Assembly: GCA_965199975.1 (NCBI GenBank)
Contig: OZ241340.1
Span: 558,001-622,000, forward strand
From: JASLDZ01 sp965199975
GTDB lineage: Bacteria > Pseudomonadota > Alphaproteobacteria > Caulobacterales > Caulobacteraceae
Direction: 5' to 3'
DNA: 64,000 nucleotides
Positions 14,611 to 23,245 of the stretch are shown one piece after another. The notes beneath the pieces are model-generated. The model did no database searches. It was given only the letters and a program-made list of their open reading frames with translations, and was not told the origin of the DNA. The position numbers were made by a program, and so were the translations under genes. Position 1 is the stretch's first letter; every line of letters begins with the position of its first letter.

Positions 14611-16818
14611 TCACCAGCTCTTGCGCACGCGGAAGAAGGCGGTGGGGCCGAAGGGCAGGTCGCGCTGCTGCACGGTGTCGGCCGGGCCGGCCGTGCGCAC
14701 GGTGTCGTAGAGCGCCAGGGTGCGGTTGAAGCTGATGCCGATGTCCTCCAGCTCGGCGCGCACCGACCAGCCCGTGGCCGGCTTCACCTCAACGAAGAGG
14801 TCGCCCAGCGGCGTCAGTTCGTCGATTTCGATCTGGTTGAAATAGTAGTACTTCTGGCGCCACCCGAGATTGACCGAGCCGCCCCAGGTCAGCTTCCACC
14901 TGGGCAGGTCCTGGGTGAAGGCGACGTTGCCTTCGAACGGGCGCAGGCCCGAGATCGGCCGGCTCTGGCCGGTGGTGGGGTCGGTCACTTCCGAACGGCG
15001 CCAGGTGGTGTCGGTCTTGAGCAGGCCGCCGGGGATGCCGAAGCGCGCCAGCGGCAGGCTCACCGTCAGGATCGCCTCGTCCTTGGAGCCGCCGCCGATG
15101 TTGGCGGGGCTGTCGAAGGCGCCCGAGGGGCTGAAGATGGGCGCGCGGTCGACCACGTCGCTCAGTTCCGAATGGCGCAGCGTCAGCACGGCGTCGCCGT
15201 CCTTGAGGAAGTGCCGCTCCCACGCGCCCTCGACCACGAAGGCCTGCTGCGGCACCAGGTCGGGATTGCCCGCCAGCACCTGCCCCGTCGAGAAGGACGA
15301 AGAGGCGATGAAGTCGTTGAAGTTGAGCTGGCCCACCTCTTGCTCCAGGCGGAAGCGGAACTGGTCCACCGTGGTCGGCGACCAGGTGAGCAGCAGCCGC
15401 GGCTTGGGATAGACCAGCGTCTTCTCCAGCACGACGTCGCCATCGGAGGTCAGCTTGGAGGCCTCCAGTCGCATGCCGACCTCGACGTTCAGCGTGCGGG
15501 TGGCCTTCCAGGTGGCCTTGGCGAAGGCCTCGCCGCGCAGCTCGTCCACCGTGACGTTGGCGGCGGGCAGCACCTGGGCCACGCCGCCGTCGACGAAGCG
15601 GGTGTGGCTGTCGAGGATGTTGTAGTCGCCCTCGGCGCCCGTCTCGAAGGTCAGGCGGCGCGAGGCCGTCCAGGTCAGGGTCTCGCGTGCGATGGCCTCG
15701 TTGGTGAAGTGCTGCTCGCGGAATCGCTGCAGGTCGCCGTCGTTGGCCGGATCGGCCTGGATCAACGCCAGAAAGTCCTCGCCCGTCGCCTGCTCCAGCA
15801 GCACGGTCTCCGACGACAGGTCCTTGCCCAGCTTCTTGGTGTAGTTCAGGCCCAGCTCGCCGGTCTCGGTGTTCTGCCGATCCCGCTCGTAGCTGTCGAA
15901 GGTCGAGGCGGTGATTTCCTGGACGCTTTCGTCGAAGTTGTACTTCTGGAAGTTGGCGCTGGCGTTGAGTTTCAGCTTGCCGCCCCACAGCCCCTGGGAA
16001 TAGGCGCCGGTGAGGGCGTCGCTGATGACCTCGCCCTTGGTGTCGTCGCGCGCCGTCGACAGCAGCTTTCCCTGGCCGTCGCGCGTGGTGCGCGGCCCGT
16101 CGCCCGAGCCGTCGTCGTACCCTCCACCGATCACCAGGGAACCGTCCCACGACCGGCCGTCGGCGGTGTGGTGGCCGCCCTCCAGGCGGATGCCCGGGAT
16201 GTGGCGGCCGTCGTGCAGCGCCCACTGGTCGGTGAGCTGGGCCACCAGGCTGGAGCCCGGGCCCTTCCTGCGGATGACGTTGGCCATCACCGCCTTGCCC
16301 TGCATGTCGATGCCGGGCGCCCCGCCGCGGATCAGGTCGATGCGCTCCACCTGGCTGGCGGGAATGCGGCGGAGCACGCTGAACAGGTCGTCGCTCTTGC
16401 TGGCGGGGCGCTCGCCGTCGATCAGCACGTTGCCGGCCGCGCCGCCGTAGCCGCGCACGGTGTCGCCGTCGTCGAACACGAAGCCCGGCAGGCGGTCGAT
16501 CATGTCGTTGACGGTGTTGGGCTGGGAGGGGGCGAAGAAGCTGGCGGGGTAGCTGGTGACGCCGCTCGCCGCCTGCCCCGGCGCCGGGCCCGGCTGGGGT
16601 GCGGGCGCGCCTTGGCCCGCGGTTGGCGCCCCGATCGCGGACGGCGAGGGTCGGCTGGTGGCGATGGCGGGCGCGCCGCCCCCCTGGGTCACCAGCGGCG
16701 TCGTCACCGGCGGACCGGGGGGCGGCCGGGCCGAGGCGTCGAGCCCGGCATGCACGGGGTGGGCCAGCGCCGCAACGGCCGCGCCCGCCATCAACATCCC
16801 CGCCAAAGCCATCCGCAC
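14611..16818 (-). CDS. TonB-dependent outer membrane receptor
   Basis: The 735-residue protein starts with a signal peptide (cleavage after HPVHA, about residue 24) and a Pro/Gln-rich stretch (about 28-85). A plug domain follows (TVNDMIDRLPGFVFDDGD, NVLIDGERPASKSDDL, RIPASQVERIDLIRGGAPGI), then a long beta-barrel ending in aromatic W (RVRKSW). It resembles the CirA/OM-family-A2 receptors abundant in Caulobacterales. The ligand is unknown. A low-GC patch with an inverted repeat lies just upstream. Confidence 0.9.
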   Translation of the reverse strand: MRMALAGMLMAGAAVAALAHPVHAGLDASARPPPGPPVTTPLVTQGGGAPAIATSRPSPSAIGAPTAGQGAPAPQPGPAPGQAASGVTSYPASFFAPSQPNTVNDMIDRLPGFVFDDGDTVRGYGGAAGNVLIDGERPASKSDDLFSVLRRIPASQVERIDLIRGGAPGIDMQGKAVMANVIRRKGPGSSLVAQLTDQWALHDGRHIPGIRLEGGHHTADGRSWDGSLVIGGGYDDGSGDGPRTTRDGQGKLLSTARDDTKGEVISDALTGAYSQGLWGGKLKLNASANFQKYNFDESVQEITASTFDSYERDRQNTETGELGLNYTKKLGKDLSSETVLLEQATGEDFLALIQADPANDGDLQRFREQHFTNEAIARETLTWTASRRLTFETGAEGDYNILDSHTRFVDGGVAQVLPAANVTVDELRGEAFAKATWKATRTLNVEVGMRLEASKLTSDGDVVLEKTLVYPKPRLLLTWSPTTVDQFRFRLEQEVGQLNFNDFIASSSFSTGQVLAGNPDLVPQQAFVVEGAWERHFLKDGDAVLTLRHSELSDVVDRAPIFSPSGAFDSPANIGGGSKDEAILTVSLPLARFGIPGGLLKTDTTWRRSEVTDPTTGQSRPISGLRPFEGNVAFTQDLPRWKLTWGGSVNLGWRQKYYYFNQIEIDELTPLGDLFVEVKPATGWSVRAELEDIGISFNRTLALYDTVRTAGPADTVQQRDLPFGPTAFFRVRKSW

Positions 16819-16885
16819 GCCCTCTCGACTGTGCGAGAGGCTGTGCCGCAGCTCGGCGGAGACTTCCCGTTACAAGACCGACAGG

Positions 16886-16925
16886 TGGATTACTTCGCGG
16901 CAATACATGAAAAGCAGGTAATCCA
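16886..16925. repeat. 8-bp inverted repeat upstream of the TonB receptor
   Basis: TGGATTAC (16886-16893) and GTAATCCA (16918-16925) are perfect inverted copies 24 bases apart. They lie in a locally AT-richer patch between the tldD stop and the receptor start (68-107 bases upstream of the ATG). The same patch contains an 18-codon minus-strand frame, MDYLLFMYCREVIHLSVL (16870-16926). Operator, leader hairpin and chance are all possible. Confidence 0.35.
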
Positions 16926-16952
16926 TCGGCGCGGACACCCTTGCCGACGCAA

Positions 16953-18383
16953 TCAGATGCGCGTGCCGCCCACCGTCAGCCCGCCGATCTTCATGGAGGG
17001 TTGACCCACGCCCACCGGCACGCCCTGGCCCGACTTGCCGCACACCCCGATGCCGGGGTCGTAGGCGAAGTCGTCGCCGATCATCGAGACGCGGGTCAGC
17101 GCCGTGGGACCGTCGCCGATCAGGGTGGCCCCCTTCACCGGGGCGGTCAGCTTGCCGTCCTCGATCAGGTAGGCCTCGGTGCACTGGAACACGAACTTGC
17201 CGTTGGTGATGTCCACCTGCCCGCCGCCGAAGTTGGCGCAGAACAGGCCCCGCTTGGTGGAGGCGATCATCTCCGCCTGCGAGCTGTCGCCCCCCATCAT
17301 CGCGGTGTTGGTCATGCGCGGCATGGGCATGTGCGCATAGCTCTGGCGGCGCGCATTGCCGGTGGCGGCGACCCCCATCATCCGCGCCGAGAGCCGGTCG
17401 TGCATGTAGCCGACGAGGATGCCGTCCTCGATCAGCACCGTGCGCTCGGTGGGCGTGCCCTCGTCGTCGATGGTCAGCGAGCCGCGGCGCCCCGCCAGCG
17501 TGCCGTCGTCGACCACGGTGACGCCGGGGGCGGCCACACGCTCGCCCATGCGGCCGGAGAAGGCGGAGAGGCCCTTGCGGTTGAAGTCCCCCTCCAGCCC
17601 GTGGCCCACCGCCTCGTGCAGCAGCACCCCGTTCCAGCCGGGGCCCAGCACCACGTCCATCTCGCCGGCCGGGCAGGCCACGGCGTCGAGGTTGACCAGC
17701 GCCTGGCGCAGCGCCTCCTCCACCTGCGCCTTCCAGGCGCTGGGCTCGGTCCACTGGTCGAAGGCCGCGCGCCCGCCCGCGCCTGAGGTTCCGGTCTCGC
17801 GCCGCCCGTCGCGCTCGACGGTTATGCTGACGTTGAGGCGCGCCAGCGGGCGCACGTCGTGCAGGCGCTCGCCGTCGGCGCGCAGGATCTCGATCCAGCG
17901 CCGCTCGCCCGCCAGCGAGCACGACACCTGCACCACCCGTGGATCGCGGGCGCGGGCGTAGGCGTCGATCTCCTGCAGGAGCGCGGCCTTGGTCCCGAAG
18001 CCCGGCGCATTGACGACGTCGTCCTCGCCGTAGAGCCGGGCGTTTGTGCGGCGCGGCCCCTGCGCCGTCACGCCCGAATGGCCGCGTTTGGCGAGCGAGG
18101 CGGCGTCGGCCGCGCGGCGCAGCGCCGCGTCGTCCAGGCCCGCGGCGTGGGCGTAGCCCGCGCTCTCGCCCGCCACCACGCGCAGGCCGAAGCCCTCACC
18201 GGTGTCGTAGGCGGCCGATTTCAGCCGGCCGTCGTCGAAGACGAGCATCTCGCTCTCGTTGCGCTCGACGAACAGCTCCCCGTCGTCGGCGCCGTGGAGG
18301 GCGCCGCGCAACACCTCCAGGGCGAGATCGGGGTTCAACTCGGAGTTTTGCACCCATGAGGCGGTGGAGGCGGGTTCGATCAT
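16953..18383 (-). CDS. tldD: Metalloprotease TldD
   Basis: The 476-residue protein has the zinc-binding HExxxH motif in LLHEAVGHGLEGDF (about residues 250-263). Other TldD landmarks are GRMGERVAAPGVTVVDDGT, DDEGTPTERTVLIEDG and the C-terminal GICGKxGQGVPVGVGQP-like segment. TldD partners with TldE (PmbA) in a heterodimeric protease that trims peptides such as microcins and the CcdA antitoxin; no tldE is in this window. I chose the ATG at 18383 because the family N-terminus begins there; the longer upstream frame is low-complexity. Confidence 0.95.
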   Translation of the reverse strand: MIEPASTASWVQNSELNPDLALEVLRGALHGADDGELFVERNESEMLVFDDGRLKSAAYDTGEGFGLRVVAGESAGYAHAAGLDDAALRRAADAASLAKRGHSGVTAQGPRRTNARLYGEDDVVNAPGFGTKAALLQEIDAYARARDPRVVQVSCSLAGERRWIEILRADGERLHDVRPLARLNVSITVERDGRRETGTSGAGGRAAFDQWTEPSAWKAQVEEALRQALVNLDAVACPAGEMDVVLGPGWNGVLLHEAVGHGLEGDFNRKGLSAFSGRMGERVAAPGVTVVDDGTLAGRRGSLTIDDEGTPTERTVLIEDGILVGYMHDRLSARMMGVAATGNARRQSYAHMPMPRMTNTAMMGGDSSQAEMIASTKRGLFCANFGGGQVDITNGKFVFQCTEAYLIEDGKLTAPVKGATLIGDGPTALTRVSMIGDDFAYDPGIGVCGKSGQGVPVGVGQPSMKIGGLTVGGTRI

Positions 18384-18462
18384 GGGCTCTAGATCGCAAC
18401 CGAACCGGGTGGGGGCAAGGGCGCGGCCGATTCGGCGGCGCCGCCAGCCGGAGGGGGATCGC

Positions 18463-18903
18463 ATGGGGGTCTGGACCTCAACGCCGGTGATCGCCGGCCT
18501 GTTCGCGGTGACGACGGTGTGCGGAGCCGCGCTCGTGGTGGGCGGCCGGCTGGAGCGCTGGAGCGCTGCGTGGATATGGGCGGCGTGGGTGTTCACACCG
18601 CTGCTGCAGGCGCTGAGCGGGCGCTTCGACCCCGCGCGCCTCTTCACCGTGGTGGACGCCACCATGCTGCTGGTGCTGGCGACGCTCGCCTGGCGCAGCG
18701 GCCGCACCTGGCCCGTGGCGGCGGTGGCGGCGCAGGCCTTGGCGCTGGCCATCGACCTCCTGCGCCTCGTGCGCCCCATGGGGAGCTATGAGTACGTCAC
18801 CGCCCTGACGGTGACCGCCTACGCGCTCCTCCTCGCGCTCGCCACCGGCACCTGGACGACATGGCGGCGTCGAGAACGAGCGGAGATAGGCATGTTGTCC
18901 TAA
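18463..18903 (+). CDS. Small multi-pass membrane protein of unknown function
   Basis: The 146-residue protein begins MGVWTSTPVIAGLFAVTTVC and has four to five hydrophobic segments (about 7-30, 34-52, 60-78, 83-105, 110-130). It ends in a short basic tail. A strong GGAGGGGG Shine-Dalgarno six bases before the ATG supports this start. I do not recognise a family. It is divergent from tldD and lies 40 bases before the S24 regulator, with which it could be co-transcribed. Confidence 0.75.
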   Translation: MGVWTSTPVIAGLFAVTTVCGAALVVGGRLERWSAAWIWAAWVFTPLLQALSGRFDPARLFTVVDATMLLVLATLAWRSGRTWPVAAVAAQALALAIDLLRLVRPMGSYEYVTALTVTAYALLLALATGTWTTWRRRERAEIGMLS

Positions 18904-18943
18904 AACGTTTGCGCAGGGCGTCGAACGCGGCTAACCCGGAACC

Positions 18944-19573
18944 ATGCTGACGCACGGGCAGATCTGGGCCGGGATCGACGGACTCGCCCAGCGCTTCGAC
19001 ATGAGCGCCTCGGCGCTGGCCAAGCTGGCCGGGCTCGATCCGACGAGTTTCAACCGCTCCAAGCGGGTGTCGGCCGACGCCGCGTCGCGCCCGCGCTGGC
19101 CCACCACAGAGAGCGTGGCCAAGGTGCTGGCGGCCACGGGCGTGAGCTTCGCCGACTTCGCCGCCCTCGCTGCAGGCGAGGCGCCGCGCCAGAGGGGTGT
19201 GCCGTTGATCGGCTTCGCGCAGGCGGGTGACCACGGCTTCTTCGACGATGCGGGCTTTCCGGTCGGCGAAGGCTGGGAGCGGATCGAGGCGCCGGACGGG
19301 CTGGACGGGGCCTACGCCCTCACCATCGCCGGCGACAGCATGGCGCCGCTCTACCGCAACGGCGACCGCGTCGTGGTGCGGCCCGGCGCCGACCCGCGCC
19401 GCGGCGACCGCGTTGTGGTCAAGACGCTGGACGGCGAGGTCATGGCCAAGGAGGTGGCGCGCGCCACCGTCGACCGGCTGGAGCTGCGCTCGCTCAACCC
19501 CGCGTTCCCGGATCGCATCGTCAGGCGCGCGGACCTGGCCTGGGTGGCGCGCATCGTCTGGGCCAGCCAGTAG
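18944..19573 (+). CDS. LexA-like transcriptional regulator, S24 peptidase domain
   Basis: The 209-residue protein has an N-terminal helix-turn-helix region (about 10-75; MSASALAKLAGLDPTSFNRS) and a C-terminal S24 domain. The catalytic Ser is in GDSMAPLYRNGDRV (about residue 129) and a Lys is in RGDRVVVKTLDGEVMAK. An Ala-Gly pair in IGFAQAGDHGF (about residue 93) could be the self-cleavage site. It is not canonical LexA because the DNA-binding domain is unlike that of LexA. This architecture is that of a stand-alone repressor of the CI/HdiR type. It is convergent with the PBP gene. Confidence 0.88.
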   Translation: MLTHGQIWAGIDGLAQRFDMSASALAKLAGLDPTSFNRSKRVSADAASRPRWPTTESVAKVLAATGVSFADFAALAAGEAPRQRGVPLIGFAQAGDHGFFDDAGFPVGEGWERIEAPDGLDGAYALTIAGDSMAPLYRNGDRVVVRPGADPRRGDRVVVKTLDGEVMAKEVARATVDRLELRSLNPAFPDRIVRRADLAWVARIVWASQ

Positions 19574-19579
19574 GCGGCC

Positions 19580-21490
19580 TCACTCGTGCGCCTGGGCGTC
19601 CAGCGCCTGGCCGAGGTCTTCGTAGAACGCCTTGCGGTCTTCGAAGCCGGGGGCGTCGGTCGGCGGGGCGGGCGCCGGCGCGGCGAAGCCGCGGACCGGC
19701 AGGCCGTGCTCGGCGATGCGCATGAAGCGCGCCCAGGTCTCGGCGGGGGTCTCGCCGCCCTCCATGCCGGCCATGGGGCGGCCGTGGTCGTCGCCCAGCC
19801 ACACGCCGGCGGCGTAGTCGGGAGTGAAGCCGATGAACCAGGCGTCGCGCGCGTTCTGGGTGGTGCCGGTCTTGCCGGCTGCGGGGCGCCCGATCTGGGC
19901 GCGGCGGCCCGTACCGTGGTCGACCACGCCCGCCATCATGGCGGTGAGCTGGGCGGCGCGCGCCTCGTCCATCACACGCTGCGCGTCGCCATCGCTCCAG
20001 CGCCACAGCACATCGCCCCGGGCGGTGGCGATGGCGTCGACCAGGTGCGGCGGGTGGCGCACGCCGCCCTCGCCGATAGCCTGCAACGCCGAGGTGAGCT
20101 CCAGGAGGTGCACCTCGTAGGCCCCCAGCGCCACCGGCAGGCGCGCGTCCGACGGGATCGTCATCAGGCCGAAGCGCCGGGCGGTGGCGGCCACACGCCG
20201 CGGGCCCACCTCGTAGGCGACCTGCACGGCCACGGTGTTGATCGAGCGCGCCAGGGCGTCGGCCAGGGTGACGGGCCCCGCGAATCCGCCGCCGAAGTTC
20301 TTCGGCGCATAGCTTCCGTAATGCACGGGCCCGTCGGTGCGCACGTCGTCGGGCCGAAGCCCGGCCTCCAGCGCGGCGGCGTAGACGATCGGTTTGAAGG
20401 CCGAGCCCGGCTGGCGCAGCGCCTGGGTGGCTCGGTCGAACTGGCTGTCGCGGTGGTCGAGACCGCCGACCAGCGCCGCGATCGCCCCGTCGGGCGCGAG
20501 CGCCACCAGCGCCGCCTGCGTCGCGCCCCGGCTGCGCGCCGCGCGCACGGCGGCGCGCACGGCCTGCGCGGCCGCCGGCTGCAGGCGCGGATCGACGGCG
20601 AGGGTGACCACGAGGTCCGGCGCGCGGGCGCCCTCGCGGCTGCGCGCCTCGGCGGCGGCGAGGTCGAGCACCCAGCCGTAGTCGCCCTCCGCCTGCGACA
20701 CGGGCGAGAGCTCGGCCGGATGGGCTGTGGCGTCGGCTTCCTGGGCGGGCGTGATCCATCCCTCGCCGCGCATGGAGGCCAGCACCAGCCGCGCCCGGGC
20801 CCGCGCCGCGTCGAGATCGCCGGTCGGGTCGAGCCGCGAGGGCGCCTTGGGCAGCGCCGCGAGCAGCGCCGATTGCGCCAGCGTCAGCCGCTCGGGCGCC
20901 TCGTTGAAATAGGTGCGCGCCGCCGCCTCGATGCCGTAGGCGCCGGCGCCGAAGTAGATGCGGTTGAGGTACAGCTCGAGCACGCCGTCCTTGCCGAGCT
21001 TGCGCTCCAGCGCCTCGGCCAGGAGCGCCTCCTGCCCCTTGCGCTTCAGCGTCTGCTGGGGGCCGAGGAACAGCGTGCGCGCCAGCTGCTGGGCGATGGT
21101 GGAGCCGCCCTGCGCGGTGCGGCGCAGACGCAGGTCGGTCCACAGCGCGCGCGCCACGCCCGAAGGATCGATCCCGCCGTGGCGGTAGAAGCGCCGGTCC
21201 TCCGCCGCCAGGAACGCCTGCGGCACGTGCGCCGGCAGCGTCTTGAGCGAAACGGGCGCGCCGTGGCGCGAGCCGCGCACGGCGATCACCGCGCCGGTGC
21301 GGTCGACGAAGGTCATGCCAGGCGGCCGGTTCAGCGACCACAGCACGTCGGGCGCAGGAATGGCGGGAAGGTCGACCACCAGGAGCCGCCAGGCGAACAG
21401 CACCCCTACCGCCAGGCACAGCAACACAGCCCCCGCTGCGGCGAGCGCCACGGCGCGCCCGCGCCCGGGCGGACGCGACGGCCGCACCAC
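19580..21490 (-). CDS. Class A penicillin-binding protein (PBP1A family)
   Basis: The 636-residue bifunctional peptidoglycan synthase has a short cytoplasmic start and one membrane helix (about 14-37). The GT51 glycosyltransferase domain shows EDRRFYRHGGID and GGSTIAQQLARTLFLGPQQT. The transpeptidase domain shows the active Ser in QPGSAFKPIVY, the SxN motif in ARSINTVAV, and KTGTT. It polymerises and cross-links cell wall in the periplasm. It is somewhat shorter than E. coli PBP1a or 1b. Its last codons lie 7 bases from the S24 regulator stop. Confidence 0.93.
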   Translation of the reverse strand: MVRPSRPPGRGRAVALAAAGAVLLCLAVGVLFAWRLLVVDLPAIPAPDVLWSLNRPPGMTFVDRTGAVIAVRGSRHGAPVSLKTLPAHVPQAFLAAEDRRFYRHGGIDPSGVARALWTDLRLRRTAQGGSTIAQQLARTLFLGPQQTLKRKGQEALLAEALERKLGKDGVLELYLNRIYFGAGAYGIEAAARTYFNEAPERLTLAQSALLAALPKAPSRLDPTGDLDAARARARLVLASMRGEGWITPAQEADATAHPAELSPVSQAEGDYGWVLDLAAAEARSREGARAPDLVVTLAVDPRLQPAAAQAVRAAVRAARSRGATQAALVALAPDGAIAALVGGLDHRDSQFDRATQALRQPGSAFKPIVYAAALEAGLRPDDVRTDGPVHYGSYAPKNFGGGFAGPVTLADALARSINTVAVQVAYEVGPRRVAATARRFGLMTIPSDARLPVALGAYEVHLLELTSALQAIGEGGVRHPPHLVDAIATARGDVLWRWSDGDAQRVMDEARAAQLTAMMAGVVDHGTGRRAQIGRPAAGKTGTTQNARDAWFIGFTPDYAAGVWLGDDHGRPMAGMEGGETPAETWARFMRIAEHGLPVRGFAAPAPAPPTDAPGFEDRKAFYEDLGQALDAQAHE

Positions 21491-21599
21491 CGGCGGCGGC
21501 TGGGGCTCGCGTCGGGCGGAGAACGGGCGGGCGGTCAGGGGGCGCCTATATTGCGTGCGAACGAAGGCCGCCCCGGCCGGAGCGCGTCAGTCGATCCGT

Positions 21600-22061
21600 A
21601 TGCCCGAGAAACCCTTCTGGGAGGTCAAGCGCCTGGCGCAGATGACTTCCGCCGAGTGGGAGAGCCTTTGCGACGGCTGCGGCCGCTGCTGCCTCGTGCG
21701 CTTCGAGGACGAGGAGACGGGAGAGGTGATCCCTACCCGCGCCGCCTGCCGCCTGCTCGATTGTGAGACGGCGCGCTGCACCAACTACCCCGACCGCAAG
21801 CGCCACGTGCCCGACTGCATCGCGCTTACGCCGCAGAACGTGGAGCACCTCAGCTGGATGCCGGTGACCTGCGCATACCGTCGCCTGCACGAGGGCCGGG
21901 GCTTGGCGAGCTGGCACCCGCTGGTCAGCGGCGACCCTTCAAGCGTGCGACGCGCAGGCCTGTCGGTGGCCGGCCAGGTGTTCAGCGAGACGGCGCTCGC
22001 CAACGTGGAGGACGCCATCGACTTCGAGGCCCCCGACCTGCAGGCCGAGCCGCAGGACTGA
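21600..22061 (+). CDS. YcgN/YkgJ-family cysteine cluster protein
   Basis: The 153-residue protein begins MPEKPFWEVKRLAQMTSAEW and carries the Cys cluster CDGCGRCC (about residues 24-31), then CRLLDCETARCTNYPDRKRHVPDC, characteristic of the UPF0260 (YcgN) family. The clustered cysteines suggest metal or Fe-S binding. Biochemical function is unproven. I chose the ATG at 21600 because the family start MxxKPFWE begins there. It is divergent from the PBP gene. Confidence 0.9.
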   Translation: MPEKPFWEVKRLAQMTSAEWESLCDGCGRCCLVRFEDEETGEVIPTRAACRLLDCETARCTNYPDRKRHVPDCIALTPQNVEHLSWMPVTCAYRRLHEGRGLASWHPLVSGDPSSVRRAGLSVAGQVFSETALANVEDAIDFEAPDLQAEPQD

Positions 22062-22067
22062 GGCCGC

Positions 22068-22454
22068 TCAGCCCGCGCTCTTGATCTCGGTGGTGTAGAC
22101 CATGGTGCGCAGCACGCGCCCGCCGTTGGCCTGCGGGTAGGCCTTGAACTTCACCCGCTCGCCTTCCTTCACCACGATCTGCACGCTCTGCACCGCCTGC
22201 AGATGCATGTGATGGTCGGTGTTGATCGGCCCGTCCTGGGCGCGAGCAATCTCGCCGTCGATCTCGATCACCGCGTCGAGGGTGGAGCCGCCCGCCGCGG
22301 CGATGGCCACGGTGGTGATGACGATCCGCACGGTCGCGGTCTTGTCACGCTCGATGAAGCTCTCGGTGCCGTTGACGCCGGCGGAGACGAGCACGGCCCC
22401 CTGTGGCAGGTCGAGGAAGCCCTCGTCGGACTCGGAAAGCTTGTCGTGGGCCAT
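22068..22454 (-). CDS. Conserved-looking hypothetical protein, 128 aa
   Basis: From the ATG at 22454 (GGAGA about 8 bases before) the protein begins MAHDKLSESDEGFLDLPQGA. It has no signal peptide or membrane helix and alternates hydrophobic and polar residues as in a beta-sandwich (TATVRIVITTVAIAAAGG, VQSVQIVVKEGERVKFKAY). GC-rich third positions and a good ribosome-binding site support a real gene. I do not recognise the family. Its stop lies 7 bases from the convergent YcgN stop. Confidence 0.7.
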   Translation of the reverse strand: MAHDKLSESDEGFLDLPQGAVLVSAGVNGTESFIERDKTATVRIVITTVAIAAAGGSTLDAVIEIDGEIARAQDGPINTDHHMHLQAVQSVQIVVKEGERVKFKAYPQANGGRVLRTMVYTTEIKSAG

Positions 22455-22572
22455 GGCGGGGTCTCCGTTGCGGCGTCGGGAACGCCCGAGCGTGGCCGGG
22501 GCTCCGCCGCGCCGGCTTGCGGGCGCGGCCGAGCGCGGTATTGCAGCACCTCGCCCTTCGCCGGAGCCCGCC

Positions 22573-23232
22573 ATGCCCCTCGTCCCCGCCCGCCGCCCCT
22601 CCCGCCGCGACGTGGCCCTGGCGCTCGGCGCCGCCGCGCTCCTCCCCACCGCCGCCTGGAGCCGCGCCGCGCAGGTCCCGCCCGCCTACACGCCGCTGCC
22701 GGGCGACATGGCGCTGGGCTCGCGCCGCGCGACGGTGACGGTGGTGGAGTACGCCTCGCTCGGCTGCCCGGTGTGCGGGAGCTGGCACAAGGAGGTGTGG
22801 CCGCAGTTCCGCGCCAAGTGGATCGACACCGGCAAGGTGCGCTTCATCTTCCGCGAGATGCTGGTGGGCGGCGAAGGCGAGGTGACCATCGCCGCGGCCG
22901 GGTTCCTGCTGGCCCGCGCCGCGGGTACGGGAAAGTACTTCCCGGCGGTGGATGCGATCTTCGACACCCAGCCCGCCCTGTTCGATGATCCGCAGGGCCA
23001 GCTCAGCGCCGTGGCCGCCCGGTTCGGCGTTTCCAAGGACCGCTTCGAGGCGATCATCCGCGATCCCATCGCCCTCAAGGCGCTGGACCAGCGCGTGGCG
23101 GAGAACGCCAAGGCGGGTGAGGTGCACGCCACGCCGACCTTCGTGGTCAACGGGGCCAAGCTCGAGCCCGGCTACCAGCCGGCGACGGCGCTCGACGCCG
23201 CCATCGCCAGGGTTCACGCCCGCCGGCGCTGA
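22573..23232 (+). CDS. DsbA-like thioredoxin-fold protein
   Basis: The 219-residue protein has an N-terminal export signal with a twin-arginine-like SRRDVALALGAAALLP (about 8-24). A thioredoxin-fold domain follows, with the redox motif CPVC (about residue 66) in YASLGCPVCGSWH and the cis-Pro loop HATPTFVVNG. This is the DsbA/thioredoxin_4 family common in alphaproteobacteria, acting on periplasmic disulfides. It is convergent with trxB, whose stop is 14 bases away. I chose the ATG at 22573 because the signal peptide begins there. Confidence 0.88.
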   Translation: MPLVPARRPSRRDVALALGAAALLPTAAWSRAAQVPPAYTPLPGDMALGSRRATVTVVEYASLGCPVCGSWHKEVWPQFRAKWIDTGKVRFIFREMLVGGEGEVTIAAAGFLLARAAGTGKYFPAVDAIFDTQPALFDDPQGQLSAVAARFGVSKDRFEAIIRDPIALKALDQRVAENAKAGEVHATPTFVVNGAKLEPGYQPATALDAAIARVHARRR

Positions 23233-23245
23233 TCGCGCCGCGCGC

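Noticed and set aside
14789..16903. A 704-codon frame overlapping the TonB receptor on the same strand
   Set aside because: It has extremely Arg/Pro-rich low-complexity composition and no domain, while the receptor frame has a signal peptide, plug and barrel.
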